Shown here: in pieces, positions 1-8,145 of the stretch
How the letters are laid out: each line of letters opens with the position of its first letter
How positions within the stretch are numbered: position 1 is the stretch's first letter
Source of the DNA: Novosphingobium sp. CF614
Lineage (GTDB): Bacteria; Pseudomonadota; Alphaproteobacteria; Sphingomonadales; Sphingomonadaceae
DNA length: 32,272 bases
Reading direction: 5' to 3'
Assembly: GCF_900113255.1 (NCBI RefSeq)
Contig: NZ_FOOR01000026.1
Location: forward strand, 1 to 32,272
Made by a program: the position numbers and the translations under genes
The notes under the pieces: model-generated
The model's input: the letters and a program-made list of their open reading frames with translations, nothing else
The model's database searches: none
What the model was told of the DNA's origin: nothing

Positions 1-30
1 AACACGCGTAATCCTGATCGGTGCAGCCAT
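1..30 (-). CDS. 5' end of an unidentified gene (truncated by the window edge)
   Basis: An ATG at 30-28 on the minus strand is preceded by a very strong ribosome binding site (GAGGAGGAAG, 2 bases before the start). It opens a frame reading MAAPIRITRV before the window ends. Only ten codons are visible, so no function can be given. The gene has the same orientation as nifA and lies downstream of it. The existence of a gene is inferred mainly from the ribosome binding site and the open frame. Confidence 0.45.
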   Translation of the reverse strand, partial: MAAPIRITRV

Positions 31-353
31 CGCTTCCTCCTCACTTGCGAGGAAAACAGCGAATCACACTCGGAAACCTACCGCAAGACCTCCTGGGTCA
101 GTTGATCAAGCCGAGCGTATCAGTCGCTCAACCGCTTCTTCAAGGCGATCGCAGCGCTCAACCAGCGCCGCGACAGCGCGGCGCAGAGCCATCTCTGCCT
201 TGCCATCGCCAATGTCGTCGCCAGGAACCATCCACATCGTGAATCAGATCGCAGGCAGTTTGTATACCCCTCTACGCCCCGGAATTTGCCCCGGTTACAC
301 TCCCGCCAACCGTCCAAACCCGGTCTGGTGAATAGGACGGGTTAAGAGGAAAA
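31..353. other. intergenic stretch downstream of nifA
   Basis: These 323 bases separate nifA from the partial gene at the left edge. No convincing -24/-12 promoter and no TGT-N10-ACA site was found. A 6-bp inverted repeat (CCGTCC at 310-315, GGACGG at 335-340) lies just after the nifA stop, but it has a 19-base loop and no T-run, so it is a weak terminator candidate. A 43-codon open frame on the minus strand (237-106) has coding-like charged composition but no ribosome binding site. Confidence 0.5.
106..237 (-). CDS. possible small protein, 43 aa, unrecognised
   Basis: An open frame starts at ATG 237 and ends with TGA at 108-106. The C-terminal two thirds is a charged, amphipathic helix-like stretch (ALRRAVAALVERCDRLEEAV) that looks more protein-like than the overlapping frames. 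There is no recognisable Shine-Dalgarno sequence, and a stop codon lies just upstream of the start. It could equally be the remnant of a longer gene or chance. Listed as a low-confidence candidate because it is the only coding-like frame in this intergenic stretch. Confidence 0.2.
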   Translation of the reverse strand: MWMVPGDDIGDGKAEMALRRAVAALVERCDRLEEAVERLIRSA

Positions 354-2075
354 TCAGAACCTTCGCACCTCGACCCCGTACTTGCGGATCGCATAGCCGA
401 TCTGCCGCGGCGTTAGGCCCAGAATGCGGGCAGCCTTGGCCTGAACCCAGCCGGTCGTCTCTAGCGCTTTCAAAAGTTCGTGCCGGCCGATCTTGACGTT
501 GTCTACGGGTGAGTCTTCGGGCGCATCGTTTTCCGGCACGATGTGCGCCGGCATGTCTGCACGAGCCGGCAGTGCACCGCTCGTGCGCGGCTGGATGATC
601 GGGAACGGCGCCGAAACAGCGGACTTCCACAAGGTGGCCGACAGACACTCGTCGTTGCGGCAGGCAAAGTCTTCCTCCACGATACGGTTTTCGTGCGCCA
701 GCGTGGCGGTACGGCGGACGCAGTTTTCCAATTCCCGCACATTGCCGGGGAAATAGCAGTTCTGGAGCACGCGGACCGCTGAAGACGAAAGCTGGTGCTG
801 GGTATGATGCTCCTCGTCAAAGCGCCTCAGGAATTCACACGCGAGTTGCGGAATATCCTCTTTCCGGTCGCGCAAGGCGGGCAGGCGGATCGAAACGACA
901 TTGATCCGGTAATAGAGATCAGCGCGGAATTCGCCCTTGGTCACCATTTCCTCAAGATTGCGATTGGTTGCACAGACAAGGCGGACGTCCACCTTGATTG
1001 TCTGGGTTCCGCCCACGCGTTCGAATTCCCCTTCCTGCAGCACGCGTAGCAGTTTCACCTGAAAGGACGGGGTAGTATCGCCGATCTCGTCGAGGAACAG
1101 GGTGCCCCCATCGGCCAGCTCAAAGCGCCCCTTACGCTGCGCCACGGCGCCGGTGAAGGCGCCTTTCTCATGTCCGAACAACTCCGATTCCAGCACGGAT
1201 TCGGGAAGCGCGGCGCAGTTGAGCTTGATGAAGGGCTTCTTGGCGCGCGGGGAGAAATCGTGCGTCGCACGCGCGAACAATTCCTTGCCGGTGCCGGACT
1301 CGCCGCGCAGCAGCACCGCCGAATGGCTGCGTGCGACGCGGCGAATCTGGCTCAGCGCCTGCTGCAGCGCCGGGCTGGAGCCCACGATACCGATATCGCT
1401 CGGGATGCCCTTGTGCGCAGGTTCGCGCACAAGCTCCTTTTCGAGCAGGCGCTGCTGGTCCATCAGCCGCTCCCGGTCCCGCTGTACCATTTCGAGCAGT
1501 CGGATGGTCTGACCGATCAGGTTCGCAACCATGGTGAGGAACCGGACATCCTCGTCCGCCGCGTGATAGGTCGTCGTCTCATCCCAGATCTGTTCGATCG
1601 TCAGCGTGCCCACGACACTGTTGCGGTCTTTGATCGGTACACCGATGAACGAAACGCGGCTGTCTGCCTGCCCCGGACCTTCGAAGCTCCAACCGGGAAA
1701 AAGCGAACTCTTTTCCATGTTGGGAACGACCACCGGCATGCCGGTCTTGAAAATGCGCGCAACCGCCAGTTCCGGCAACCGTCCGAACCAGATACCGGCC
1801 CTTTCCTCGCGCCAGCCGATCCCGACGACATTGACCGGCGTACCACCTTCATCGACCAGAGAAACGAGACCGTGGCGCATGTCGAGAAAACTGGCCAGCA
1901 GTGTCAGGACATTGGCCAGCGTCGTTTCGAGCCGCCCAGGAACCGCGAGGACCTTGGATATCTCGTAAACACCCCGCAAAGCCATGTCCGCCCGCGTATG
2001 GCTAGGTTGCCGGCTATAGGTGTTCACGCGCGATCCGGGCGATGACGTGTTTGAATGGCTGACGCTACTGTCCAT
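354..2075 (-). CDS. nifA: NifA, sigma-54-dependent activator of nif genes
   Basis: Enhancer-binding activator that drives nif transcription with sigma-54 RNA polymerase. From the ATG at 2075 the protein has 573 residues. It has an N-terminal GAF sensor domain (about 45-195), an AAA+ domain with Walker A GESGTGKE (258-265), the sigma-54 contact loop GAFTGA (305-310) and Walker B GGTLFLDEIG (323-332), and a C-terminal Fis-type helix-turn-helix (about 533-570). The linker cysteines C440, C452, C472 and C477 follow C-X11-C-X19-C-X4-C, the signature of oxygen-sensitive alphaproteobacterial NifA. An upstream GTG would add 27 residues, but ATG 2075 has AAAGG eight bases before it and begins the conserved part. 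It lies 184 bases behind fixX in the same orientation and may be partly transcribed by read-through; a single TGT-N10-ACA site lies upstream. No nifL is present. Confidence 0.97.
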   Translation of the reverse strand: MDSSVSHSNTSSPGSRVNTYSRQPSHTRADMALRGVYEISKVLAVPGRLETTLANVLTLLASFLDMRHGLVSLVDEGGTPVNVVGIGWREERAGIWFGRLPELAVARIFKTGMPVVVPNMEKSSLFPGWSFEGPGQADSRVSFIGVPIKDRNSVVGTLTIEQIWDETTTYHAADEDVRFLTMVANLIGQTIRLLEMVQRDRERLMDQQRLLEKELVREPAHKGIPSDIGIVGSSPALQQALSQIRRVARSHSAVLLRGESGTGKELFARATHDFSPRAKKPFIKLNCAALPESVLESELFGHEKGAFTGAVAQRKGRFELADGGTLFLDEIGDTTPSFQVKLLRVLQEGEFERVGGTQTIKVDVRLVCATNRNLEEMVTKGEFRADLYYRINVVSIRLPALRDRKEDIPQLACEFLRRFDEEHHTQHQLSSSAVRVLQNCYFPGNVRELENCVRRTATLAHENRIVEEDFACRNDECLSATLWKSAVSAPFPIIQPRTSGALPARADMPAHIVPENDAPEDSPVDNVKIGRHELLKALETTGWVQAKAARILGLTPRQIGYAIRKYGVEVRRF

Positions 2076-2139
2076 GACGGAAACCTTTCTGCCGTCAGGA
2101 CATCTTCCATACCCGCCGCTACCGCTGCGCCCGATCGAC

Positions 2140-2155
2140 TGTCGGGGTACGGACA
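2140..2155 (-). promoter_or_regulatory. possible NifA site upstream of nifA
   Basis: TGT-CGGGGTACGG-ACA matches the NifA upstream activator sequence, in the fixX-nifA gap. It lies only about 65 bases before the nifA ATG, and no good -24/-12 promoter was found between it and the gene. A single such match is expected by chance about once per 4 kb, so autoregulation is only a suggestion. Confidence 0.25.
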
Positions 2156-2259
2156 TCGGAGTGAAAAAGTCTCAGATTTCTGCCGATTCGACAAGCAGCG
2201 AGTACGCTCCATTTGAATTGATAGCGGCTCGCAAATGCAACTGCCAAATTGTCCTTCTA

Positions 2260-2565
2260 TTAGCCGAACTTGTAGAGTACGCCGAACCCGCCGCGAGGAT
2301 AGTTCCACTCGACTTCCCCCGTGTTGCGCGTAACGATCCGGCAGGTTCCACATTCAAGGCATCCGTCCGCAGCGACCTCCACTTGTCCCGATTCGTTCTG
2401 CGTGTAGCACCCAGCCGGGCACAGCGTGGTCATTGCCAAAAGGCTGGCCGAGGGCGTCGTATGTGGCCTGACGCGAATGTGCGGACGGCCGGCATCGACC
2501 AGGTAGCGGTTCTGGAACAGCTTCTCTTCCACCTTGGCGCGCGGCGCCGCGATTACATCACTCAT
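2260..2565 (-). CDS. fixX: FixX, ferredoxin-like subunit of the Fix electron-transfer complex
   Basis: Fe-S subunit of the membrane-associated FixABCX complex, which bifurcates electrons from NADH to quinone and to the ferredoxin/flavodoxin that feeds nitrogenase reductase. The 101-residue product has C49 and C53 (CPAGC) and C69, C72, C75 (DGCLECGTC), the FixX ferredoxin pattern, and ends in the typical WNYPRGGFGVLYKFG. ATG 2565 is chosen over the longer frame because AAGGAG precedes it at good distance and the alignable protein begins there. It is the last gene of the fixABCX block, 35 bases after fixC. No terminator is visible behind it before nifA. Confidence 0.95.
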   Translation of the reverse strand: MSDVIAAPRAKVEEKLFQNRYLVDAGRPHIRVRPHTTPSASLLAMTTLCPAGCYTQNESGQVEVAADGCLECGTCRIVTRNTGEVEWNYPRGGFGVLYKFG

Positions 2566-2600
2566 CAGCGAACTCCTTGTGCTGTCGTTTGGTCCCCCGT

Positions 2601-3914
2601 TCAGCGCCACGCCCGGACCAGCCGGAACGCATCGCCCATCATCCCCCACACGGTGCGGGTCTCGCGAAAATTGCGGAAGATCGCCTTTTCCTTGGAAATC
2701 TTGTCGATGCCATCGACGCGGAACCAGGTCTGCATCGCCTGACTGATGAGCTTGGGATAGGTCCCGAAGAAGTTGCCCTTGTTCTTGTGCAACAGGTCCG
2801 GAATGCCCTTGTACTTCTTGAGATCCTTCATCACGAAGGATTGCCCAAGGCGCTTCTCGTACTCGGCAAGGTTCGCGGCCGTCATGTCCTCGCGCTTGCG
2901 GGTGAGCGAAACGACCGTTTCCGCGGCGATGCGGCCCGTGGTCATGGCCAGGTTCGAACCCTCGCGATGCACGGCATTCACGAACTGTCCGGCATCACCC
3001 ACCACGATCCAGCCCGCGCCGGTGAGTTGCGGGATCGCCTTGTACCCGCCCTCGGGAATGAGGTGGGCAGCATATTCCTTGCATTCGGAACCTGCGAGCA
3101 GCGGCTTGATCGAAGGGTGGTTCTTGAACGCTTCCAGCAGTTCGTTGGGCCCGATATTGCTTTCCGCGAAGTCGGAGACGATGCAGCCGATACCGACCGA
3201 GATCGATTCCTCGTTGGTGTAGAGAAATCCGGTGCCGGTCATGCCCCTGGTGATGGTGCCCATCGCTTCGATCACGACGCCTTCGTTGCCGGAAAGATTG
3301 AAGCGCGCCTCGACCGTCTCGCGCGGGAGGAAGTGCATTTCCTTGACCGCCAGCGCGACGCTGTCAGGCGAGACTTCGTTACGCAGGCCCGAACGCTGAC
3401 CGACCAGACCGTTCACACCTTCGGCCAGAACTACGACATTGGCCATGATCGGGGCGCCCTGACGGTCGGTACGCACGCCAATGACCTTACCCGACAAGTC
3501 CTTGACCAGTTCGGTCACGGTGGTCTCGTAAAGCACCAGCGCGCCGGCTTCCTTTACCTTGGAGGAAAACCACTTGTCGAACTGCGCGCGCAGGATCGTG
3601 TAGCGGTTGGGCTTCTCCTCGTTGAAGTCATCCGAACGGTAATGCATGCCCGAATGGCTTTTTTCGTCCATCATCCACATGCGCTGTTCGATCACGTGGC
3701 GTTCGAGCGGGGCTTCCTCGCGGAAGTTCGGGATGATCTTCTCCAGCGCGTCCGCATAGAGGATCGCACCCTGCACGTTCTTGGAGCCGGCATATTCACC
3801 GCGCTCGATCTGCAGGACATTGAGCCCTTCCTTCGCCATCACATAGGCGGCGGCGTTGCCGGAAGGGCCGGCCCCCACGACGATGGCGTCGAACGGCTTG
3901 CTGAATTCGCCCAT
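2601..3914 (-). CDS. fixC: FixC, flavoprotein of the FixABCX complex
   Basis: FAD-containing ETF-quinone-oxidoreductase-like subunit of FixABCX, the branch of the bifurcating complex that delivers electrons to quinone. The 437-residue protein opens with a dinucleotide-binding fold (DAIVVGAGPSG, residues 9-19), followed by an acidic strand end (LQIERGEY). A second FAD motif (GWIVVGDAGQFVNAVHREG) lies near residue 300. ATG 3914 has GAGGAGG just upstream; the longer frame would only add non-conserved residues. It follows fixB by 10 bases and precedes fixX. Length and motifs are normal for the family. Confidence 0.96.
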   Translation of the reverse strand: MGEFSKPFDAIVVGAGPSGNAAAYVMAKEGLNVLQIERGEYAGSKNVQGAILYADALEKIIPNFREEAPLERHVIEQRMWMMDEKSHSGMHYRSDDFNEEKPNRYTILRAQFDKWFSSKVKEAGALVLYETTVTELVKDLSGKVIGVRTDRQGAPIMANVVVLAEGVNGLVGQRSGLRNEVSPDSVALAVKEMHFLPRETVEARFNLSGNEGVVIEAMGTITRGMTGTGFLYTNEESISVGIGCIVSDFAESNIGPNELLEAFKNHPSIKPLLAGSECKEYAAHLIPEGGYKAIPQLTGAGWIVVGDAGQFVNAVHREGSNLAMTTGRIAAETVVSLTRKREDMTAANLAEYEKRLGQSFVMKDLKKYKGIPDLLHKNKGNFFGTYPKLISQAMQTWFRVDGIDKISKEKAIFRNFRETRTVWGMMGDAFRLVRAWR

Positions 3915-3924
3915 GGCTTCCTCC

Positions 3925-5025
3925 TCAACTGGCGAGACGGTTGACCCGCAGCCGCGCCGCGAAGGCATCGGTCAAGGCAGGCAACAGGGTGATGGCATCG
4001 GCGACGATTCCCAGATGCGCGAATTCGAAGATCGGCGCATTAGGATCGGAGTTGATGGCCACGATCACGTCCGCGCCTTCCACGCCAACACGGTGCTGGA
4101 TCGCGCCCGAAATGCCGGCGGCGATATAGAGCTTGGGCCGGATCGTTTTGCCGGTCTGGCCGATCTGACGGTCCGAAGTGATCCAGCCCTTCTGCACCAG
4201 CGGGCGCGAGCCGCCATATTCGGCGCCCAGTACTGCGGCCAGTTCCTTGACGAGTTGGAAGTTCTCCATCGAACCCAGGCCGAGCCCGCCAGCGACGACG
4301 ATATCGGCATAGGGCAGATTGGCCTTGTCGGTATCGCGGTCGGCGATGAAGTCGAGCACCTTGGTGATGATATCGGTTTCGACCAGCCTGGGATCGAACT
4401 CGACGATCTTGCCCGTGCGGCCCTCATCGCGGTCCGGCATGGCGAGGACACGGGGGCGAACGGTTGCCATTTGCGGGCGGTAGTTCAACGTGAAAATCGT
4501 GCAGAGCAGCGATCCGCCGAACGTCGGGCGCGTAGCCGCCAGGGAGCCTTCATCGTCGATGGCGAGTTCGGTGCAGTCGGCGGTAAGGCCGGTCTGCAAC
4601 GTGGTCGCCACCGAGCCGGCAAGATCGCGGCCGAGATTGGTCGCGCCGAGCAGCAGGATCTCGGGCTTGTAGGTGTTGACCAGGTCGGTGAGGACCTTGG
4701 TGGAGGTTTCATTGCGATAGTGCTTCAGCGCCGCATCCTGCGCGATGTAGACGCAGTCCGCACCGTATTCGAAGCACTGGGCCGCAGCCGCTTCCAGGCT
4801 GGCGCGGGCATCCCCCATCACCACGGCGCCCAGTTCCACCCCGCGCTTGTCGGCCAGTTTCCGGCCCTCGCCCAGCAGTTCGAACGAGACGGAATGGACC
4901 TGCCCGTGCTCGATCTCCACCGCCACCCAGACGTGCTTGTACGCCTTGAAGTGCTCGGGCAGTTCCTTTTTGGTATTCGCCCGGCTGCCACCGGATGCGG
5001 GAGCGGGCTTGTTGTCCTCGGCCAT
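3925..5025 (-). CDS. fixB: FixB, electron-transfer flavoprotein alpha-type subunit
   Basis: ETF-alpha-like subunit that forms with FixA the flavin-containing bifurcating core of FixABCX. The 366-residue protein has the ETF-alpha N-terminal fold after a polar leader, and the C-terminal FAD-binding domain with the characteristic run SDRQIGQTGKTIRPKLYIA, followed by GISGAIQH and a conserved Asp-Pro-Asn-Ala-Pro-Ile-Phe motif. ATG 5025 is preceded by AAGGAG; the extra upstream residues of the longer frame overlap fixA and are not conserved. It is 13 bases behind fixA and 10 before fixC, so the fix genes are one transcription unit. Confidence 0.96.
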   Translation of the reverse strand: MAEDNKPAPASGGSRANTKKELPEHFKAYKHVWVAVEIEHGQVHSVSFELLGEGRKLADKRGVELGAVVMGDARASLEAAAAQCFEYGADCVYIAQDAALKHYRNETSTKVLTDLVNTYKPEILLLGATNLGRDLAGSVATTLQTGLTADCTELAIDDEGSLAATRPTFGGSLLCTIFTLNYRPQMATVRPRVLAMPDRDEGRTGKIVEFDPRLVETDIITKVLDFIADRDTDKANLPYADIVVAGGLGLGSMENFQLVKELAAVLGAEYGGSRPLVQKGWITSDRQIGQTGKTIRPKLYIAAGISGAIQHRVGVEGADVIVAINSDPNAPIFEFAHLGIVADAITLLPALTDAFAARLRVNRLAS

Positions 5026-5038
5026 TGTCAGCGCTCCT

Positions 5039-5896
5039 TCAAACGTAGTGATGCGCGGCCTGTTCGAGCAGTTCCTGCTCGACAGCCGGTGTTTTCTCGA
5101 AAATCGCCTCGACCAACGCGACCGCCTTGGCATTCACGCTGCCTTCCGCCGCGACAATCGCCGCTTTCTCGGAACGGGCCGTCGGCGCGAAGACCTTCTT
5201 CACGATGGTCGGCGAGCCGCGCAGACCGCACTTGGTAAGATCCTCGATCCCCACCGAAGCGGCGTTCCAGGTGACGACTTCGGCGCGCGCGGCGATGAGC
5301 GCATTCTCGATCGAACCGCGCCGCATCTCGTTGCTCGCCTCCAGCATGGTGATGAGAACCGGAAGTTTCGTCTCCAGCACCTGCAGCCCGCCTTCAGCGC
5401 GGCGTTCCACCTTGATGGTGCCGGTTTGCAGGTCGGTCTCGACGATGCGTGCGATATAGGTGAGCTGGTTGTAATCGAGCCGCTTGGCAATGCCGGGGCC
5501 AACCTGGGCGGTGTCACCGTCGATGGTCTGCTTGCCAGTGAAGATGATTTCCGGCTTGCCGAATTCCTCGGCCACTTTCTTCAGCGCCATCGACAGGGCA
5601 AAGCTGGTCGCCAGCGTGTCGGAGCCGGCGAAATAGCGATCCGTCAACAGCACCGCGCGGTCGGCGCCGAAAGTCAGGGCTTTGCGCAGCGAATCCGCGG
5701 CTGTCGGCGGACCCATGGTAAGTACCGTGACCGTGGCGTCGAAACGATCCTTGAGCCGCAGCGCCTCTTCCAGCGCGAAGAGGTCATAGGGATTGATGAT
5801 CGTCGGCACGCCCTGGCGCATGATCGTGTTGGTGACCGGGTGGACACGGATCTGCGCGCTGTCGGGGACCTGTTTGATGCATACGACGATATGCAT
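5039..5896 (-). CDS. fixA: FixA, electron-transfer flavoprotein beta-type subunit
   Basis: ETF-beta-like partner of FixB in the nitrogenase-linked FixABCX complex. The product (285 residues) begins MHIVVCIKQVPDSAQIRVHP, the family start, and contains the ETF-beta core (TVLTMGPPTAADSLRKALTFGADRAVLL region and GKQTIDGDTAQVGP). Two in-frame ATGs exist at 5902 and 5896. The second has GGAG six bases before it, while the first has it directly adjacent, so 5896 is preferred. With the first ATG the gene would overlap nifW by the ATGA arrangement. Either way translation is coupled to nifW. Confidence 0.95.
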   Translation of the reverse strand: MHIVVCIKQVPDSAQIRVHPVTNTIMRQGVPTIINPYDLFALEEALRLKDRFDATVTVLTMGPPTAADSLRKALTFGADRAVLLTDRYFAGSDTLATSFALSMALKKVAEEFGKPEIIFTGKQTIDGDTAQVGPGIAKRLDYNQLTYIARIVETDLQTGTIKVERRAEGGLQVLETKLPVLITMLEASNEMRRGSIENALIAARAEVVTWNAASVGIEDLTKCGLRGSPTIVKKVFAPTARSEKAAIVAAEGSVNAKAVALVEAIFEKTPAVEQELLEQAAHHYV

Positions 5897-5898
5897 TG

Positions 5899-6240
5899 TC
5901 ATTCTCCGGTAAGGGCCGTGAGCGGCACGAATGGCCGGCTGGGTGCGGACTTGGGCTGGATCGCATCTTTGTGGACTTTGAAGACGCGTTGCTCGATCGG
6001 GCTGGAGGCGACGAAGTCCCCGTAGGCTTGCGCCAGATGCTCGCGGCAGAGCGCCAGCAGCGCGTCTTCATCGGCGCTTTCAAGCGCACCTTCCACTTCG
6101 CTGCCATGCAAGTATTGTCCCATGCGCCGCATGATGTGCAGCCGCGCGACATGCACCACGGACGGTTCGTAAGGCACGCCGAGAAAGGTAAAGAAATCCT
6201 CCGCGCTCGACAGGCCCTGGAGATCATCAAGCAGGTTCAT
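5899..6240 (-). CDS. nifW: NifW, nitrogenase-stabilising/protective protein
   Basis: Small protein implicated in late maturation of the MoFe protein and its protection from oxygen. The 113-residue product has the NifW pattern: a start with LLDDLQGLSSAEDFFTFLGV, then HVARLHIMRRMGQYL, and the ending PIEQRVFKVHKDAI followed by FVPLTALTG. ATG 6240 has GGAGG seven bases upstream. The start lies inside the 3' end of the cysE-type gene (14-base overlap), and the stop abuts fixA, so it sits tightly within the iscA-fixX operon. The overlap with cysE in another frame is unusual but clear. Confidence 0.92.
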   Translation of the reverse strand: MNLLDDLQGLSSAEDFFTFLGVPYEPSVVHVARLHIMRRMGQYLHGSEVEGALESADEDALLALCREHLAQAYGDFVASSPIEQRVFKVHKDAIQPKSAPSRPFVPLTALTGE

Positions 6241-6973
6241 GGCTGTCCTCCGGGCAGATGGGCTCGCGGCCTTCGCGAGGGGCCAGGCGCATTTCGAGGA
6301 AGTCGATCCGGTCGAGCAGTTCGGCAATCGCCTCTCCCACCGGATCAGGCATCAGGTGATGATCCAGGTCGATCCGGCCGCTCAGACGGCGGCGATCGGA
6401 CGCGGCGCGGACCAGACGGCCGGGAATGCCCACCACGGTCATTCCCGGCGGCACCGGATCGACCACCACGCTGTTGGCCCCGACGCGCGCGCCCTTGCCC
6501 ACCGTGATCGGCCCCAGGATCTTGGCCCCGCATCCCACCAGCACGCCGTCCTCCAGAGTGGGATGGCGCTTGCCGGGGGACCAACTCGTGCCGCCCAGCG
6601 TCACCCCGTGATAAAGCGTGACGTCATCGCCGATCTCGGCGGTTTCGCCGATCACGACGCCAGCGCCGTGGTCGATGAAGAAGCGACGGCCGATCGTCGC
6701 GGCGGGGTGGATATCGACATTGGTGATAAGCCGCGCGAACCATGAGAGGAAGCGCGCCGGAAAGCGCAGCCGGGCATGCCACAGGCGATGGGCGATGCGG
6801 TGCCAGACAATCGCGTGGACGCCCGGATACGTCAGCAGCACTTCCAGCCGGCTGTTCGCGGCCGGATCGCGCGCGGTAACGCAAGCGATGTCTTCGCGAA
6901 CCATCGCCAGCAGCGAGGGGCGGCGCCTCTTCTTGACCGCCGAGACCTGATCCACGAGTGTCGCGAAAGGCAT
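6227..6973 (-). CDS. cysE: serine O-acetyltransferase (nif-associated CysE)
   Basis: Makes O-acetylserine from serine and acetyl-CoA, the precursor of cysteine. In nif clusters it supplies the cysteine consumed by NifS for Fe-S clusters. The 248-residue protein has an N-terminal helical domain and a left-handed beta-helix of hexapeptide repeats. Active-site-like residues are in DIHPAATIGRRFFIDHGAG and GVTLGGTSW, followed by HPTLEDGVLVGCGAKILG. ATG 6973 overlaps the nifV stop (TGATG); a GTG three bases further upstream is the alternative. The C-terminal tail beyond the beta-helix reads into nifW. Location between nifV and nifW supports a dedicated nif role. Confidence 0.93.
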   Translation of the reverse strand: MPFATLVDQVSAVKKRRRPSLLAMVREDIACVTARDPAANSRLEVLLTYPGVHAIVWHRIAHRLWHARLRFPARFLSWFARLITNVDIHPAATIGRRFFIDHGAGVVIGETAEIGDDVTLYHGVTLGGTSWSPGKRHPTLEDGVLVGCGAKILGPITVGKGARVGANSVVVDPVPPGMTVVGIPGRLVRAASDRRRLSGRIDLDHHLMPDPVGEAIAELLDRIDFLEMRLAPREGREPICPEDSHEPA

Positions 6974-8118
6974 CACACGATCCCTTCCGCCATAGTCGCC
7001 CGGCTGTGAATCAGCGCCAACTCGGCCAGTTCCACCGACTGCTTGGTGAAGAGAGCCCGCGCGCGAACATCCGCGAGGATGCGCTCCAGCCGCTGGTGAT
7101 CGGCTTCCAGCCCGATCGAGCGGAGGCTGGAACTGATGGCGGCGCGTCCGGAGTGTCGACCGAGGAGGATGCGCCGCTCGCGCCCGAAACGAGCCGGATC
7201 GAGCGCTTCATAGGTGCCGGCATCACGAAGCAGGCTGGAAACGTGGATACCCGATTCGTGCGTGAAAACCATTGAGCCGACGATCGGCTTGTTTTCCGGG
7301 ATCGAACGGCAGGCCGCCCGCGCGACGATCTCGGCAAGGTGCGGCAGCTGGGTCAGATCCACACCAGTCGCCCGCCCCAAGGTTTCGCCCAGCCCCGCGA
7401 CGACTTCCTCAAGCGGTGCATTGCCTGCCCGCTCACCCAACCCCAGTACGCAGACGCTGACATGGGTGGCCCCGCCCCGCACCGCCGCCAGGGTGTTCGC
7501 AGTGGCAAGGCCAAGATCGTCGTGGCCGTGGAATTCCAACTCGATATCCGTTTCGCGCGCCAGTTCACGGAACAGGTCGCAGGTCCCGAAAGGATCGAGC
7601 ACACCCAGCGTATCGGCGAAGCGGAAACGATGACCGCCAGCTTCCTCGATGGCAACGACAACACGCTTCAGAAAATCAATATCGGCGCGGCTGGCGTCCT
7701 CGCCGCCGATCGAGACGCGCAGACCCTGGTCAAGCGCATAGCCCACCACTTCCTCGATGCGCCTCAGCACATCGGCCCGCCCCGTTCCAAACTTGGCGCG
7801 AATCTGGCGGTCAGAGACCGGCACCGAGAGGTGCACGCGCGAAACGCCGGTCCGCGCTGCGGCATCGACATCGTCGCGGGTCGCGCGGCACCAGGGAATA
7901 ACTTCCGCACCCCTGGCTTGCTGCGCCATGGCCGCGATCGCCTCGACATCCTCGGCGCCCATGGCCGGGGTGCCCGCTTCGATCTCGTCGACCCCGGCCG
8001 CGTCCAGCGCGGCGGCGATCGTCAGCTTCTCTTCGAGGCTGAAAGCCACGCCCGGAGACTGCTCGCCATCGCGCAGCGTGCTGTCATTGACGATAACGCG
8101 GGGCTGATAGGCAAGCAT
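6973..8118 (-). CDS. nifV: NifV, homocitrate synthase
   Basis: Condenses acetyl-CoA and 2-oxoglutarate to R-homocitrate, the organic ligand of FeMo-cofactor. The 381-residue protein belongs to the isopropylmalate/homocitrate synthase family of TIM barrels. It has the metal and substrate motif NDSTLRDGEQSPGVAF near the N terminus, GIHVSSLL-type residues late in the barrel, and the metal histidines in the ELEFHGHDDLGLA stretch. The ATG at 8118 is preceded by GAGGAAG. It lies 27 bases after nifS and its stop overlaps the start of cysE, so these are co-translated. Length is normal for NifV. Confidence 0.96.
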   Translation of the reverse strand: MLAYQPRVIVNDSTLRDGEQSPGVAFSLEEKLTIAAALDAAGVDEIEAGTPAMGAEDVEAIAAMAQQARGAEVIPWCRATRDDVDAAARTGVSRVHLSVPVSDRQIRAKFGTGRADVLRRIEEVVGYALDQGLRVSIGGEDASRADIDFLKRVVVAIEEAGGHRFRFADTLGVLDPFGTCDLFRELARETDIELEFHGHDDLGLATANTLAAVRGGATHVSVCVLGLGERAGNAPLEEVVAGLGETLGRATGVDLTQLPHLAEIVARAACRSIPENKPIVGSMVFTHESGIHVSSLLRDAGTYEALDPARFGRERRILLGRHSGRAAISSSLRSIGLEADHQRLERILADVRARALFTKQSVELAELALIHSRATMAEGIV

Positions 8119-8145
8119 GGTCGGGGTCTTCCTCAGGCGATAGGG

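Noticed and set aside
190..215. Possible sigma-54 promoter (GG-N10-GC on the minus strand) before the left-edge gene
   Set aside because: Only the GG/GC spacing fits; the -12 element reads AGGC and there is no NifA site nearby.
1170..2045. Long plus-strand open frame opposite nifA (291 codons)
   Set aside because: Antisense shadow of nifA; no family-like motifs, while the minus strand has the full NifA domain set.
2222..2250. -24/-12-like sequence before nifA
   Set aside because: GG and GC are eleven instead of ten bases apart, which sigma-54 promoters normally do not tolerate.
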